From Burkholderia sp. Bp8963 (lineage in GTDB: Bacteria > Pseudomonadota > Gammaproteobacteria > Burkholderiales > Burkholderiaceae): a DNA stretch of 64,000 nucleotides. Below are positions 44,701 through 52,852 of this stretch, in pieces. Made by a program: the position numbers and the translations under genes. The DNA lies in assembly GCF_003854275.1 (NCBI RefSeq), contig NZ_QTQP01000022.1:1-64000 (forward strand), given 5' to 3'. Numbering within the stretch: position 1 is the first letter of the stretch; the number at the start of each line of letters is the position of its first letter. Under the pieces are notes generated by a model that searched no databases, was not told the origin of the DNA, and was given only the letters and a program-made list of their open reading frames with translations.

Positions 44701-44745
44701 GTGTCGTGTCGTGTCGTGTCGTGTCGTGTCGTGTCGTGTCGTGTC
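44701..44745. repeat. pentanucleotide tandem repeat, (GTGTC)9
   Basis: Nine perfect GTGTC units follow one another, then one altered unit GTGCC (44746-44750). The tract lies between the SRPBCC stop (44632) and the CoA-transferase start (44833), 83 bp before the latter. A tract this perfect is prone to slipped-strand length change. Confidence 0.95.
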
Positions 44746-44758
44746 GTGCCGCACGCAA

Positions 44759-44776
44759 TTGTCATCCAGAAGACAA
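44759..44776. promoter_or_regulatory. inverted repeat before the CoA-transferase operon
   Basis: TTGTC, 8 bases, GACAA, directly downstream of the pentamer tract. The operon encodes a Crp/Fnr-type regulator, and a TTGTCA-N6-AGACAA reading fits the half-site spacing of that family, so it may be its operator. Confidence 0.4.
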
Positions 44777-44832
44777 CCTCCGCTGACTGTCCTGCCTACA
44801 CTCGCGCCATGTCCACAAACGAGGAGACGGCC

Positions 44833-45600
44833 ATGCGCTACGCGAACAAGGTGGTTTCGGTCGACGAAGCCGTGTCGCATGTACGGTCGGACAGCCGGCT
44901 GATGCTCGGCGAATTCGTCGGCGCGGGCGAAGCCGCGCTGTGCATCGAAGCGTTGCTGCACCGCGACGTGCGCGGCCTGACGCTGATCGCCAACACGCCG
45001 GGCCTGCGCGGCGGCTTCCTCAAGGCGAAGCTTTTCGCATCCGGCCAGCTCGACGAGTTCATCGGAACCCACGTCGGTACGACGGACGAGTCGACGCACG
45101 CGTACCTGACCGGTGCCGTCCGCGTGACCGAATTCTTTCCGATGGGCACCTGGGCCGAGAAGGTGCGTGCTGGTGCGATGGGGCTCGGCGGCGTGCTGGT
45201 GCCGGTCGGCATCGGCATCCTCGACCAGCCAGGCCTCTTTCCCGAGCGCGATGCGCCCAAGCCCAAAATCACGGTCGACGGCTGCGAATGCTTCGTCGAG
45301 CCGCCGCTACGCGCGGACGTCTCGATCATCAAGGGCTGGCGCGCCGACACCTTCGGCAATGTCGAGTTTCGCGGCACGTCGCTGCAGAACCAGCGCGACA
45401 TCGCGATGGCGGGCCGCTACACGATCGTCGAGGTGAACGAGATCGTCACAGTCGGCACGATCCCGCCGGAGCGGGTCGGCTGCCCAGGCGTATTCGTCAA
45501 TGCGGTCGTGCAGGGGCTGACGCTCGACGAACAGCATGCGCTCTACCGCCAGCAGTGGACGCGTCTCGGGCGCCTGCCAGCCGCCGACACGCCAGCCTGA
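44833..45600 (+). CDS. CoA-transferase subunit A
   Basis: A 255-residue alpha subunit of a class I 3-oxoacid CoA-transferase (AtoD/ScoA type), which moves CoA between carboxylic acids. 'RYANKVVSVDEAVSHVRSDSRLMLGEFVGAG' in outline is the opening, and 'EFFPMGTWAEKVRAGAMGLGGVLVPVG' in outline the CoA-binding loop. ATG 44833 follows GAGGAG; ATG 44809 is a weaker alternative. The frame is open upstream through the GTGTC tract. It pairs with subunit B, encoded 36 bp downstream. Confidence 0.88.
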   Translation: MRYANKVVSVDEAVSHVRSDSRLMLGEFVGAGEAALCIEALLHRDVRGLTLIANTPGLRGGFLKAKLFASGQLDEFIGTHVGTTDESTHAYLTGAVRVTEFFPMGTWAEKVRAGAMGLGGVLVPVGIGILDQPGLFPERDAPKPKITVDGCECFVEPPLRADVSIIKGWRADTFGNVEFRGTSLQNQRDIAMAGRYTIVEVNEIVTVGTIPPERVGCPGVFVNAVVQGLTLDEQHALYRQQWTRLGRLPAADTPA

Positions 45601-45636
45601 GCGCTTCACCGCCCCTGCCCCGAAGGAGAGAACACC

Positions 45637-46344
45637 ATGCTCGCACCCACGACACACGCGAACCCGAAACATCGCATCGCCGCACGCTGCGCGCAGGAAC
45701 TGCGCGCGGGCCAGGTCGTCAACCTGGGACTCGGCATTCCGACGTTGACGGCGAACTATCTCGACGCCGACGCAGGCGTGATCTTCCATACCGAAAACGG
45801 CGCGTTCGGCTTCGGCGGCCGGCCGAGCGCCGACGCGCTCGACAGCGATCTGACGAACGCGGGCTGCGAGCCCATCACGCTCGCGCCCGGTGCCGCGCTG
45901 ATGGATCTCGCGACGTCGCTCGGCGCGATGCGCAACGGTTACATCGACATCACGATTCTCGGCGCGCTGCAGGTCGACGCGCACGGCAACCTGGCGAACT
46001 GGGCATGCCGGCGCGACGGCAAATGGTGGCCCGGCATCGGCGGCGCGATGGACCTGTGTCATGGCACGCGCACGGTGATCGCCGCGCTCCAGCACACCGA
46101 CAAGCACGGCCGCTCGAAGATCCTGCCCCGCTGCACGCTGCCGCTGACCGGTCGCGGGTGCGTGAAGGTGATCGTCACCGAGCATGCGGTATTCGACGTG
46201 ACCGACGACGGCCTGGTGCTGCGCGAAATCCTGTCGCATGCGACACTGGCCGAGATCCGCGCCATGACCGACGCACCGTTTACACCGGCGCCGGCGTTGC
46301 GCGTGCCGGCCGACAAGGTTCCCCCCGGAGAACACGCTCGATGA
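45637..46344 (+). CDS. CoA-transferase subunit B
   Basis: A 235-residue beta subunit (AtoA/ScoB type). The catalytic glutamate is in 'IFHTENGAFGFG', where most members have 'SENGLLG'. 'GQVVNLGLGIPTLTANYL' is the N-terminal glycine-rich loop and 'GAMRNGYIDITILGALQVD' the substrate-side strand. The acid and acceptor are unknown; acetoacetate or 3-oxoadipate are typical. ATG 45637 follows AAGGAGAG. The end overlaps the next start by ATGA. Confidence 0.88.
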   Translation: MLAPTTHANPKHRIAARCAQELRAGQVVNLGLGIPTLTANYLDADAGVIFHTENGAFGFGGRPSADALDSDLTNAGCEPITLAPGAALMDLATSLGAMRNGYIDITILGALQVDAHGNLANWACRRDGKWWPGIGGAMDLCHGTRTVIAALQHTDKHGRSKILPRCTLPLTGRGCVKVIVTEHAVFDVTDDGLVLREILSHATLAEIRAMTDAPFTPAPALRVPADKVPPGEHAR

Positions 46345-46979
46345 GCATCGCCAGAACTGCTACGTGGTACTTCGATTTCGTTTCGCCGTTCGCGTACCTG
46401 CAACTCGAGCAGTTCGAGCAGCTGCCGTCGACGCTGCGCGTCGAGCCGCGCCCGATCGTGCTCGGCGGGCTGCTGCGGCACTGGGGACAAAAAGGTCCTG
46501 CCCAGATCGGTCCCAAGCGCGTGTTCACCTATCGTCACGCACAGTATCGCGCCAGCCAGCTCGGCATCCCTTACAGGATGCCGCCCGCCCATCCGTTCAA
46601 CCCGGTCAAGACGCTGCGGCTCGCGATCGCGCTCGGCGGCTCGCTCGACACGATCCGGCAGATCTTCCGCCACATCTGGCGCGACGGGCACGACATCGCG
46701 TCGCCGGAAGGCTTCGCCGCGCTGTGCGATGCGCTCGGTTTCCCCGAAGGCGTGGACGCCGTCGAAACGCAGGCCGTGAAAGATGCGCTGCGCGCCCACA
46801 CCGATGATGCCATCGCGCACGGCGTGTTCGGGGTGCCGACCTTCGAACTGGACGGCAACCTGTTCTGGGGCGAGGACTCGACGGCGATGTTCATCGACTG
46901 CGTCGAGTCCGGCGCCTGGCTCGATTCGCCGGAAGTGCGCCGCATCAGCACGCTGCCGGACGGCCTGGTCCGTGACTGA
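46341..46979 (+). CDS. 2-hydroxychromene-2-carboxylate isomerase-like (DsbA family, kappa-GST)
   Basis: A 212-residue DsbA-fold protein. 'TWYFDFVSPFAYLQLEQFEQL' carries the active-site serine of the HCCA isomerase/kappa GST group, and 'GVFGVPTFELDGNLFWGEDS' the cis-proline and glutathione-side loop. Known members isomerise 2-hydroxychromene-2-carboxylate in naphthalene degradation using glutathione. Coupling to CoA-transferase genes suggests another ring-cleavage or isomerisation step. It overlaps both neighbours, by 4 and 8 bp. Confidence 0.87.
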   Translation: MSIARTATWYFDFVSPFAYLQLEQFEQLPSTLRVEPRPIVLGGLLRHWGQKGPAQIGPKRVFTYRHAQYRASQLGIPYRMPPAHPFNPVKTLRLAIALGGSLDTIRQIFRHIWRDGHDIASPEGFAALCDALGFPEGVDAVETQAVKDALRAHTDDAIAHGVFGVPTFELDGNLFWGEDSTAMFIDCVESGAWLDSPEVRRISTLPDGLVRD

Positions 46980-47691
46980 GCGCAACGCGCCGCCCGGCAC
47001 GGCCCAGGCCCGCCCGGGCATCGGCCGCGCACGCCTCGCGCATATCGCCGCGTGGTCGATCGAACTGCCTGACGACGAGGCCGAGCGCGCGTGCACGGGC
47101 ATCGTCGAGAAAACCTACGCGCGTGGCGCCTGCATCTGTCCGAAGCACACGGTGCTGGAAAGCTGGACGGGCGTCGTCACCGGGCTGATCAAGATCGGCA
47201 CGGTGTCGCCCGAAGGACGCAGCGTCACGTTCACCGGCGTGCCGGCGGGCGGCTGGTTCGGCGAAGGCACGGTACTGAAGAACGAACCGCGCCGTTACGA
47301 CATCGTCGCACTGCGCGACACGCGCATGGCCTTCATGGACCGGCCGACCTTCATGTGGCTCGTCGAGCACAGTGTCGCGTTCAATCGCTTCCTCGTGCGC
47401 CAGCTCAACGAGCGACTGTCGCATTTCATGGCGCTGCTCGAATACGACCGGCTGCTCGACGCGACGCCACGGCTCGCGCGGTGCATCGCGTCGCTGTTCA
47501 ATCCGGTGCTCTACCCTGGCGGCGGCGATCACCTCGAGATCACACAGGAAGAACTCGGCCTGTTGTCCGGCATGACGCGACAGGTCGCGAACCAGTCGCT
47601 GAAGGCGTTGCATAAGGAAGGGCTCGTACGGCTCGAATACGGCGGCGTCACCGTGGTCGACCTCGCGCGACTGCGCGAGTACGGCGCGTAA
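46972..47691 (+). CDS. Crp/Fnr-family transcriptional regulator
   Basis: A 239-residue regulator. The cyclic-nucleotide-like beta barrel is at about residues 35-150 ('LESWTGVVTGLIKIGTVSPEGRSVTFTGVPAGGWFGEGT' in outline), and the C-terminal helix-turn-helix reads 'ITQEELGLLSGMTRQVANQSLKAL'. No four-cysteine [4Fe-4S] pattern is seen, so oxygen sensing of the Fnr kind is unlikely. The GTG start overlaps the isomerase stop by 8 bp. It probably controls this operon, possibly through the inverted repeat at 44759. Confidence 0.87.
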   Translation: MTERNAPPGTAQARPGIGRARLAHIAAWSIELPDDEAERACTGIVEKTYARGACICPKHTVLESWTGVVTGLIKIGTVSPEGRSVTFTGVPAGGWFGEGTVLKNEPRRYDIVALRDTRMAFMDRPTFMWLVEHSVAFNRFLVRQLNERLSHFMALLEYDRLLDATPRLARCIASLFNPVLYPGGGDHLEITQEELGLLSGMTRQVANQSLKALHKEGLVRLEYGGVTVVDLARLREYGA

Positions 47692-47740
47692 CCGCGGCGT
47701 CGGCCGCCGCCGCACGAACCGGCCACGCTGGCCGCGCGCG

Positions 47741-48724
47741 TCACGGTTCCCGCGCCTCGACGAGCGCCGGCACCGCGTCGCGCGTCAGCGCGACGAACCG
47801 CACGAGCCTCGACGGATAGAACTGCGCATGCGGATAGGTCAGATAGACCGGCAGCGGCGCGGCCTCCCATTGCGGCGCGAGATGCACGAGGCGCCCGTTC
47901 GCGAGATCGTCGTCCAGCATCCACGACGACCCGACACATGCTCCGACGCCCAGCAGCGCCGCGCTGCGCAGCGCATACAGGTTCGCGGTGCTGATGCGCG
48001 GACGGATCGCGATGCGCCGCGTGTCGCCCGTCACGCGATGGGTGAGCGCCAGCTCGTTGCGGTAATACGTGCGCAACGCGAGCCACGGCAACGCGGCGAG
48101 CGCGTCGGGATCGGCCGGCACGTCGGCGCCGTCCAGCACCGACGGCGCGGCAACCACGAAGCGCGGCACGTTCGACAGCCGGATCGCGACGACGCCCGGA
48201 TCGGTCGGCTCGCCGACCTGGATCGCGCAGTCGATGCCGCTGCCGATGAAATCCCGCACTTCGTCCTGCAGCAACCATTCGACCGACACGCGCGGACAGG
48301 CGCGCAAGTATTGCGCGAGCGGCCCGACGAAGCGTTCCTGGCCGAACGCGTGCGGCACCGCGACCCGCAGCAGCCCCTCGGGCTCCTCCTGCGCGCCGCG
48401 CAGGTCGGCTTCGAACGACGCCCAGCTCGCCAGCAGCTCCTTCGCGCGCTTGAAGCAGCGCTCGCCGTCGACGGTCAGCCGCATCGCATGCGTCGTGCGC
48501 TGCAGCAGCCGCACGCCGAGCGAACGCTCGAGCGCCTGCAACCGGCGGCTGATCGTCGGCTGCGTCGTATGCAACTGTGCGGCGGCCGCCGACAGGCTGC
48601 CCGATTCGACTATGCGCACGAACGTCTCCATCAGCTCGAAACGATAGCCGGCGCCGTCGACCGGAACCGTGGCATTGCTCGGATGCCCGCCAGCAGCGGG
48701 CTTGACAGGGTGTTTCTCGCTCAT
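47741..48724 (-). CDS. LysR-family transcriptional regulator
   Basis: A regulator of about 327 residues from ATG 48724. The helix-turn-helix reads 'FVRIVESGSLSAAAAQLHTTQPTISRRLQALE' in outline, and the effector domain follows ('GLLRVAVPHAFGQERFVGPL', 'VEWLLQDEVRDFIGSGIDCAIQVGEP' in outline). It is divergent from an MFS exporter gene with a 17-bp palindrome between them, the classical arrangement of a LysR regulator and its target. The inducer is unknown. Confidence 0.9.
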   Translation of the reverse strand: MSEKHPVKPAAGGHPSNATVPVDGAGYRFELMETFVRIVESGSLSAAAAQLHTTQPTISRRLQALERSLGVRLLQRTTHAMRLTVDGERCFKRAKELLASWASFEADLRGAQEEPEGLLRVAVPHAFGQERFVGPLAQYLRACPRVSVEWLLQDEVRDFIGSGIDCAIQVGEPTDPGVVAIRLSNVPRFVVAAPSVLDGADVPADPDALAALPWLALRTYYRNELALTHRVTGDTRRIAIRPRISTANLYALRSAALLGVGACVGSSWMLDDDLANGRLVHLAPQWEAAPLPVYLTYPHAQFYPSRLVRFVALTRDAVPALVEAREP

Positions 48725-48751
48725 ACGTGGAGCGTATAACAAATCTGCGCG

Positions 48752-48768
48752 CGACGGTACTACCGTCG
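48752..48768. promoter_or_regulatory. 17-bp palindrome between LysR and MFS genes
   Basis: CGACGGTA-C-TACCGTCG is a perfect palindrome with a single central base, 28 bp before the LysR start and 57 bp before the MFS start. It is a strong operator candidate. Confidence 0.6.
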
Positions 48769-48824
48769 TTCCGGGCCGGCCGTCAAACTCGCGTCCATCT
48801 CCTCACCCGAAGAAGGACCCGATC

Positions 48825-50057
48825 ATGTCTACCCCGACGAACTCCGCCGCCGCCCGCGCGCCGCTCGCGCCCCCGCATGCGGCTCACGCAGTCACGCGGC
48901 TCGATGGCCGCCTCGTGCTGCTGCTCGCCGCCGCGGCCGGCCTCGCGGTCGCGCCGCTCTACTACAGCCAGCCGATGCTGGGCGTGCTCGGGCCCGACCT
49001 CGGCGCGTCGGAACGCGCGGTCGGTTTCGTGCCAACGCTCACGCAGCTCGGCTATGCGCTCGGCATCCTGCTGCTCGCGCCGCTCGGCGACCGCTTCGAT
49101 CGCCGCCGCGTGATCCTCGCGAAGGCGGCCGCGCTCGTCGTCGCGCTGCTGATTGCGGCGGTGGCGCCGTCGATCGGCCTGCTGCTCGCGGCGAGTTTCG
49201 CGATCGGGCTGTCCGCGACGATGGCGCAGGACGTCGTGCCGGCTGCGGCAACGCTTGCGCACGACGCGCATCGCGGCAAGGTCGTGGGCACGGTGATGAC
49301 CGGCCTGCTGATGGGCATCCTGCTGTCGCGGGTCGTCAGCGGCTTCGTCGCCGCGAACGCCGGCTGGCGCGCGATGTTCGTGATCGCCGCCGCAAGTGTC
49401 GCGGCAATCGGCATCGTGTCCGCGCGCGGCCTGCCGCGCTTTCAGCCGACGACGCAGTTGCCGTATCGCGCGCTGATCGGCTCGCTCGGCGAGCTGTGGC
49501 GCCGCCATCCCGCGCTGCGGCGCGCGGCGTTCGCGCAAGGGCTGCTGTCGGTGGGCTTCAGCGCGTTCTGGTCGACGCTCGCGGTGATGCTGCATGGCGC
49601 GCCATTCCATCTCGGCAGCGCGGCCGCCGGCGCGTTCGGCCTCGCGGGCGCTGCTGGCGCGCTGGCCGCGCCGGTCGCCGGGCGTCTCGCTGACCGACAC
49701 GGCCCGGAACACGTGACGCGACTCGGCATCGGCATCGCGACACTGTCGTTCGCCGTCCTGGCGCTCGCGCCGCTGATGTCCGCCCATGCGCAGCTCGCGT
49801 TGCTGGCGGCCGGCACGATCGGCTTCGACCTCGGCGTGCAGGCAACGCTGATCGCGCATCAGGCGATCGTCTACCGCATCGATCCGGCGTCGCGCAGCCG
49901 CCTCAACGCGGTGCTGTTCGTCGGCATGTTCATCGGCATGGCGGCAGGCGCCGCGATCGGCAGTCTGTTGCTCGCGCAACTGGGGTGGAATGCGGTGATC
50001 GTGCTGGCCGTCGTCACGTCGCTCGCGGCGCTCGGCGTGCGGATCTGGCGGCGCTGA
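48825..50057 (+). CDS. MFS transporter
   Basis: A 410-residue major facilitator with twelve membrane helices. The loop 2-3 signature is 'LAPLGDRFDRRRVILAKA', and its counterpart in the second half is 'GRLADRHGPEHVTRLG'. The opening 'APLYYSQPMLGVLGPDLG' is typical of DHA1-like exporters of the YbjL/AraJ-type subgroup. The substrate is unknown, and the divergent LysR gene suggests induction by a small molecule. ATG 48825 follows GAAGAAGGA. Confidence 0.9.
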   Translation: MSTPTNSAAARAPLAPPHAAHAVTRLDGRLVLLLAAAAGLAVAPLYYSQPMLGVLGPDLGASERAVGFVPTLTQLGYALGILLLAPLGDRFDRRRVILAKAAALVVALLIAAVAPSIGLLLAASFAIGLSATMAQDVVPAAATLAHDAHRGKVVGTVMTGLLMGILLSRVVSGFVAANAGWRAMFVIAAASVAAIGIVSARGLPRFQPTTQLPYRALIGSLGELWRRHPALRRAAFAQGLLSVGFSAFWSTLAVMLHGAPFHLGSAAAGAFGLAGAAGALAAPVAGRLADRHGPEHVTRLGIGIATLSFAVLALAPLMSAHAQLALLAAGTIGFDLGVQATLIAHQAIVYRIDPASRSRLNAVLFVGMFIGMAAGAAIGSLLLAQLGWNAVIVLAVVTSLAALGVRIWRR

Positions 50058-50092
50058 TACGGTGAAGGGTCGCGACCGATATTGGCGCGATC

Positions 50093-50119
50093 CGTGTGAT
50101 ACGTGTGATACGTGTGATC
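50093..50119. repeat. 9-bp tandem repeat, three copies
   Basis: CGTGTGATA is repeated three times, the last with one change, 36 bp after the MFS stop and before the terminator. Confidence 0.85.
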
Positions 50120-50153
50120 ACCGCGGCCCATGCGATCGCACCACGGTACCCCG

Positions 50154-50181
50154 GACGGGCAGCACATCGTGCTTGCCCGTC
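50154..50181 (+). terminator. rho-independent terminator of the MFS gene
   Basis: GACGGGC/GCCCGTC with an inner AGCAC/GTGCT stem and loop ATC, followed by a T-rich tail (50181-50195). Confidence 0.88.
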
Positions 50182-50561
50182 TTTTCTTTTATTTTCGACA
50201 GGCGCTGGCGCGCATGCGCGTCACGCGGCAGATTCCGCCGCACGACGAAGCAAATCTATTCACTCGATGCAATGACGTTGCACGCGCAACGCGTTGTCCA
50301 GTTCACCCAATTATTTTCCTGGCACCCGCATCCGCATCGGCGCGGTGCCCGCGAATTCCTCGCGCGCCGCGCCACACGGCGCCGCCGAATCCGGCCCCAA
50401 CACACTGGCCCGTTTCGTCTGGGGATTTCCCGAATTTTTTCGCATTTTCTTCGAAATAACGGGTGACATACTTGCCCCCCGTTGCGCTTGCCTGTCGAGC
50501 GCGCTTTTGATCCCGCCGGCAGCACATGTCATGCGCTGCGCGTCCGCCGGGGCCGCAGAAC
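50182..50561. other. intergenic region before the PAP2 gene
   Basis: No recognised gene. The part from about 50430 to 50480 is AT-rich, with TTCG and CGAA ends (50439-50455), and is the likely promoter area of the phosphatase gene. Several short frames here lack homology. Confidence 0.45.
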
Positions 50562-51254
50562 ATGAACAACTTCGACACTTCGATCCAGCTCTTCCTGACC
50601 CACATCACGTTCAGCCCGTTGCTGAACCACGCGATCCGCGTCGTCGCGGGCCTGTACACGTTCAAGGGCTTCGTGCTGATTCCGGTGCTGTGCTGGCTCT
50701 GGTTCCAGCCGGGCCCGCGCAGCGAATGGCAGCGCGAGATGGTCATCGCGACGCTCGCGAGCGGACTCGCCGCGCTCGCGAGCGGCCGGCTGCTCGCGCA
50801 CTATCTGCCGTTCCGCGTGCGGCCGATCTACAACCCGGAACTGCATCTGCACTTTCCGTCCGCGGAATTGCGCGCGGCGACGCTGCAGGCGTGGAGTTCG
50901 TTTCCGAGCGATCACGCGATGTTGTGGATGGCGATCTCGACCGGCATCTTCCTGATGTCGCGCCGCATCGGCGTGCTCGCGCTGCTGTACACCGTCGTAT
51001 TCATTTGCGTGCCGCGCGCGTATCTCGGCTTTCACTATCCGACCGACCTGATCGCGGGCGCGGCGATCGGCGTCGCGATCACGCTGCTGATGACGCGCGA
51101 CGCGGTTCGCACCCGCTGCGCGCGGCCGGTGCTGCAGTTGATCGAGCGCTTTCCCGCACCGGCCTACACGCTCGCGTTCCTGCTGTGCTTCGAGCTGATC
51201 ACGCAGTTCGACGAACTGCTGACGCTCGCGCAGTCGGCCTCGCGAACGATGTGA
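50562..51254 (+). CDS. PAP2-family phosphatase
   Basis: A 230-residue membrane phosphatase with about six helices. The acid phosphatase signature is complete in part: 'SSFPSDHAMLW' (PSxH motif) and 'RAYLGFHYPTDLIAGAAIG' (SRxxxxxHxxxD-type motif), with 'LPFRVRPIYNPEL' as the first motif region. Such proteins dephosphorylate undecaprenyl-PP or lipid-A-related and phosphatidic substrates at the periplasmic face. ATG 50562 is taken because the following hydrophobic helix begins soon after. Confidence 0.88.
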   Translation: MNNFDTSIQLFLTHITFSPLLNHAIRVVAGLYTFKGFVLIPVLCWLWFQPGPRSEWQREMVIATLASGLAALASGRLLAHYLPFRVRPIYNPELHLHFPSAELRAATLQAWSSFPSDHAMLWMAISTGIFLMSRRIGVLALLYTVVFICVPRAYLGFHYPTDLIAGAAIGVAITLLMTRDAVRTRCARPVLQLIERFPAPAYTLAFLLCFELITQFDELLTLAQSASRTM

Positions 51255-51362
51255 CCGCAACGGACGCCGCGATGCTGCCACTCTTGCTGTCACGTCGAAC
51301 CGCCGCGCGCTGCCGGTCGAGCGCGACAACGTCGCGAGCCGCGACCGGCACGCCGCATATCG

Positions 51363-51578
51363 ATCGTGACCCGGTGTGCCGACCGGAAAGAACCCGCGAT
51401 GCGGCCGCGCCTCGTCGAGCGCACGTGAGAACGATGGCCGCGCAAGCAGATGCTTCCGGTACGCGATCACGTGCGCGAACGACGGATCGATGCGATGCGA
51501 ACAGTCCGCGTAGAACGGGAACGGCGCGGCGGCGCAGTCGGCGAGGCTGAAGCGGTTGCCGCGCGCGCAGCGCTCCGT
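51363..51578 (-). pseudogene. C-terminal fragment of a glutathione S-transferase
   Basis: The minus-strand frame 'ERCARGNRFSLADCAAAPFP' then 'FYADCSHRIDPSFAHVIAYR' and 'SFSRALDEARPHRGFF' is the end of the helical domain of a GST. About 70 residues remain, with no N-terminal thioredoxin domain and no start. It lies just upstream of the stop of the persulfide dioxygenase gene, which reads in the same direction. Confidence 0.7.
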
Positions 51579-51586
51579 CTCCGGAA

Positions 51587-52660
51587 CTACTGCCGGCCAT
51601 TCACGACCACCCGCCCCTCAGCCCGCCAGCGCAGCATCCCGCCGCCGAGATTCGCGACCGCCTCGAAGCCCGCGTTCCGCAGGATCACGGTCGCCTGCGC
51701 GGACCTTCCGCCCGCCCGGCACACGGTCACGACCGGCCGCTCGCGGCCGAGCTCGCTTGCGCGCGCGGCCAGTTCGCCGAGCGGAATCAGCGTCGCGTCG
51801 GGCAGGTGCCCGAGCGGCCCCGTGAATTCGGCGGGTTCGCGCACGTCGACGACCTGCACCGCGTTCAGATGATCCTCGAGCCACTGCGGATCGATTTCCC
51901 AGAACCCGGCGAACGTGTAGACGAGCGGCGCCCAGTCGGGTTCCGCGTGCTGCTCGGGCGCGCCGACCGCAAGGCCGCACTTCAGGTTCGCCGGCACCGC
52001 GACGTCGATCTGCCGCGGGTGCGGCAGCCCGAGGTTCGTCATGTAGCCCGCGAAATCGTCCTCGCTGAGATCGCCGCCGAGGCGCGGGTTGAAACGCCGC
52101 TCCTCGCCGACGCTCGTCACCGTCAGCCCGCGATAGTCGTGCGCCGGATACAGCAGGCAGGTTTCCGGCAGCGTGAAGAGCCGGCCGTGCACGGCGCGGT
52201 ACATCGCGCGCGGATCCCCCTGCTGGAAATCAGTGCGGCCCGTGCCGCGGATCAGCAGGCAATCGCCGGTGAACGCAATCGACTCGTCGTCGAGCACGAG
52301 GCTGATGCAGCCGTTCGTATGGCCCGGCGTCGCGCGCACGGTCAGGTCGCGCCCGCCGAACGGGCAGCGGTCGCCGTCGCGCAGATAGCGGTCCGCGCCC
52401 TGCGCGCCGCTCGCCGCCGAAAACGCGATCGCGCTGCCGGTGCGCTGCTTCAGCAGCCACGCGCCGGTCACGTGGTCCGCATGCACGTGCGTGTCGATCG
52501 TCATCGCGAGCCGCAGCCCGAGCTCGTCGAGCAGCGCCGCGTCGCGGCGCACCTGCTCGAACACCGGATCGATCAGCATGGCCTCCCGCGACGCGCGGTC
52601 GGCCAGCAGATACGTGTAGGTGGACGATTGCTGATCGAAGAGTTGCCGGAAGATCACCAC
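51587..52660 (-). CDS. persulfide dioxygenase-rhodanese fusion
   Basis: A 357-residue two-domain enzyme. Residues 1-240 are a metallo-beta-lactamase fold of the ETHE1 type with His58, His60, Asp62 and His63 in 'DTHVHADHVTG', oxidising glutathione persulfide to sulfite with O2. Residues 255-357 are a rhodanese with active Cys314 in 'VCRAGGRSAQ', which transfers sulfane sulfur. This natural fusion is known from Burkholderia. It removes toxic persulfide or sulfide. The 1-Cys peroxiredoxin upstream may act in the same stress response. Confidence 0.93.
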   Translation of the reverse strand: MVIFRQLFDQQSSTYTYLLADRASREAMLIDPVFEQVRRDAALLDELGLRLAMTIDTHVHADHVTGAWLLKQRTGSAIAFSAASGAQGADRYLRDGDRCPFGGRDLTVRATPGHTNGCISLVLDDESIAFTGDCLLIRGTGRTDFQQGDPRAMYRAVHGRLFTLPETCLLYPAHDYRGLTVTSVGEERRFNPRLGGDLSEDDFAGYMTNLGLPHPRQIDVAVPANLKCGLAVGAPEQHAEPDWAPLVYTFAGFWEIDPQWLEDHLNAVQVVDVREPAEFTGPLGHLPDATLIPLGELAARASELGRERPVVTVCRAGGRSAQATVILRNAGFEAVANLGGGMLRWRAEGRVVVNGRQ

Positions 52661-52852
52661 GATGTCACTCCGTCGCCAGTCCCCGCGCGCGGCACGGCCG
52701 GCGCCGCGCGCCGCCCTGCCGCCCGTCGACGCGATCGGCCCGCCTCGCCGGCCGATCCGCCCCCGTCATGAAATCGCGCCGCCATCCGTGTCCCAATAGG
52801 CGTCTCGCTACGCGCCGCCATACGCGGCGCGGGACAAGCGGCGCGGGCCGCG

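Noticed and set aside
44617..44832. N-terminal extension of CoA-transferase subunit A through the GTGTC tract
   Set aside because: The VVSCR repeat peptide has no homology, and a good ribosome site precedes ATG 44833. It was kept only as a possible consequence in the repeat finding.
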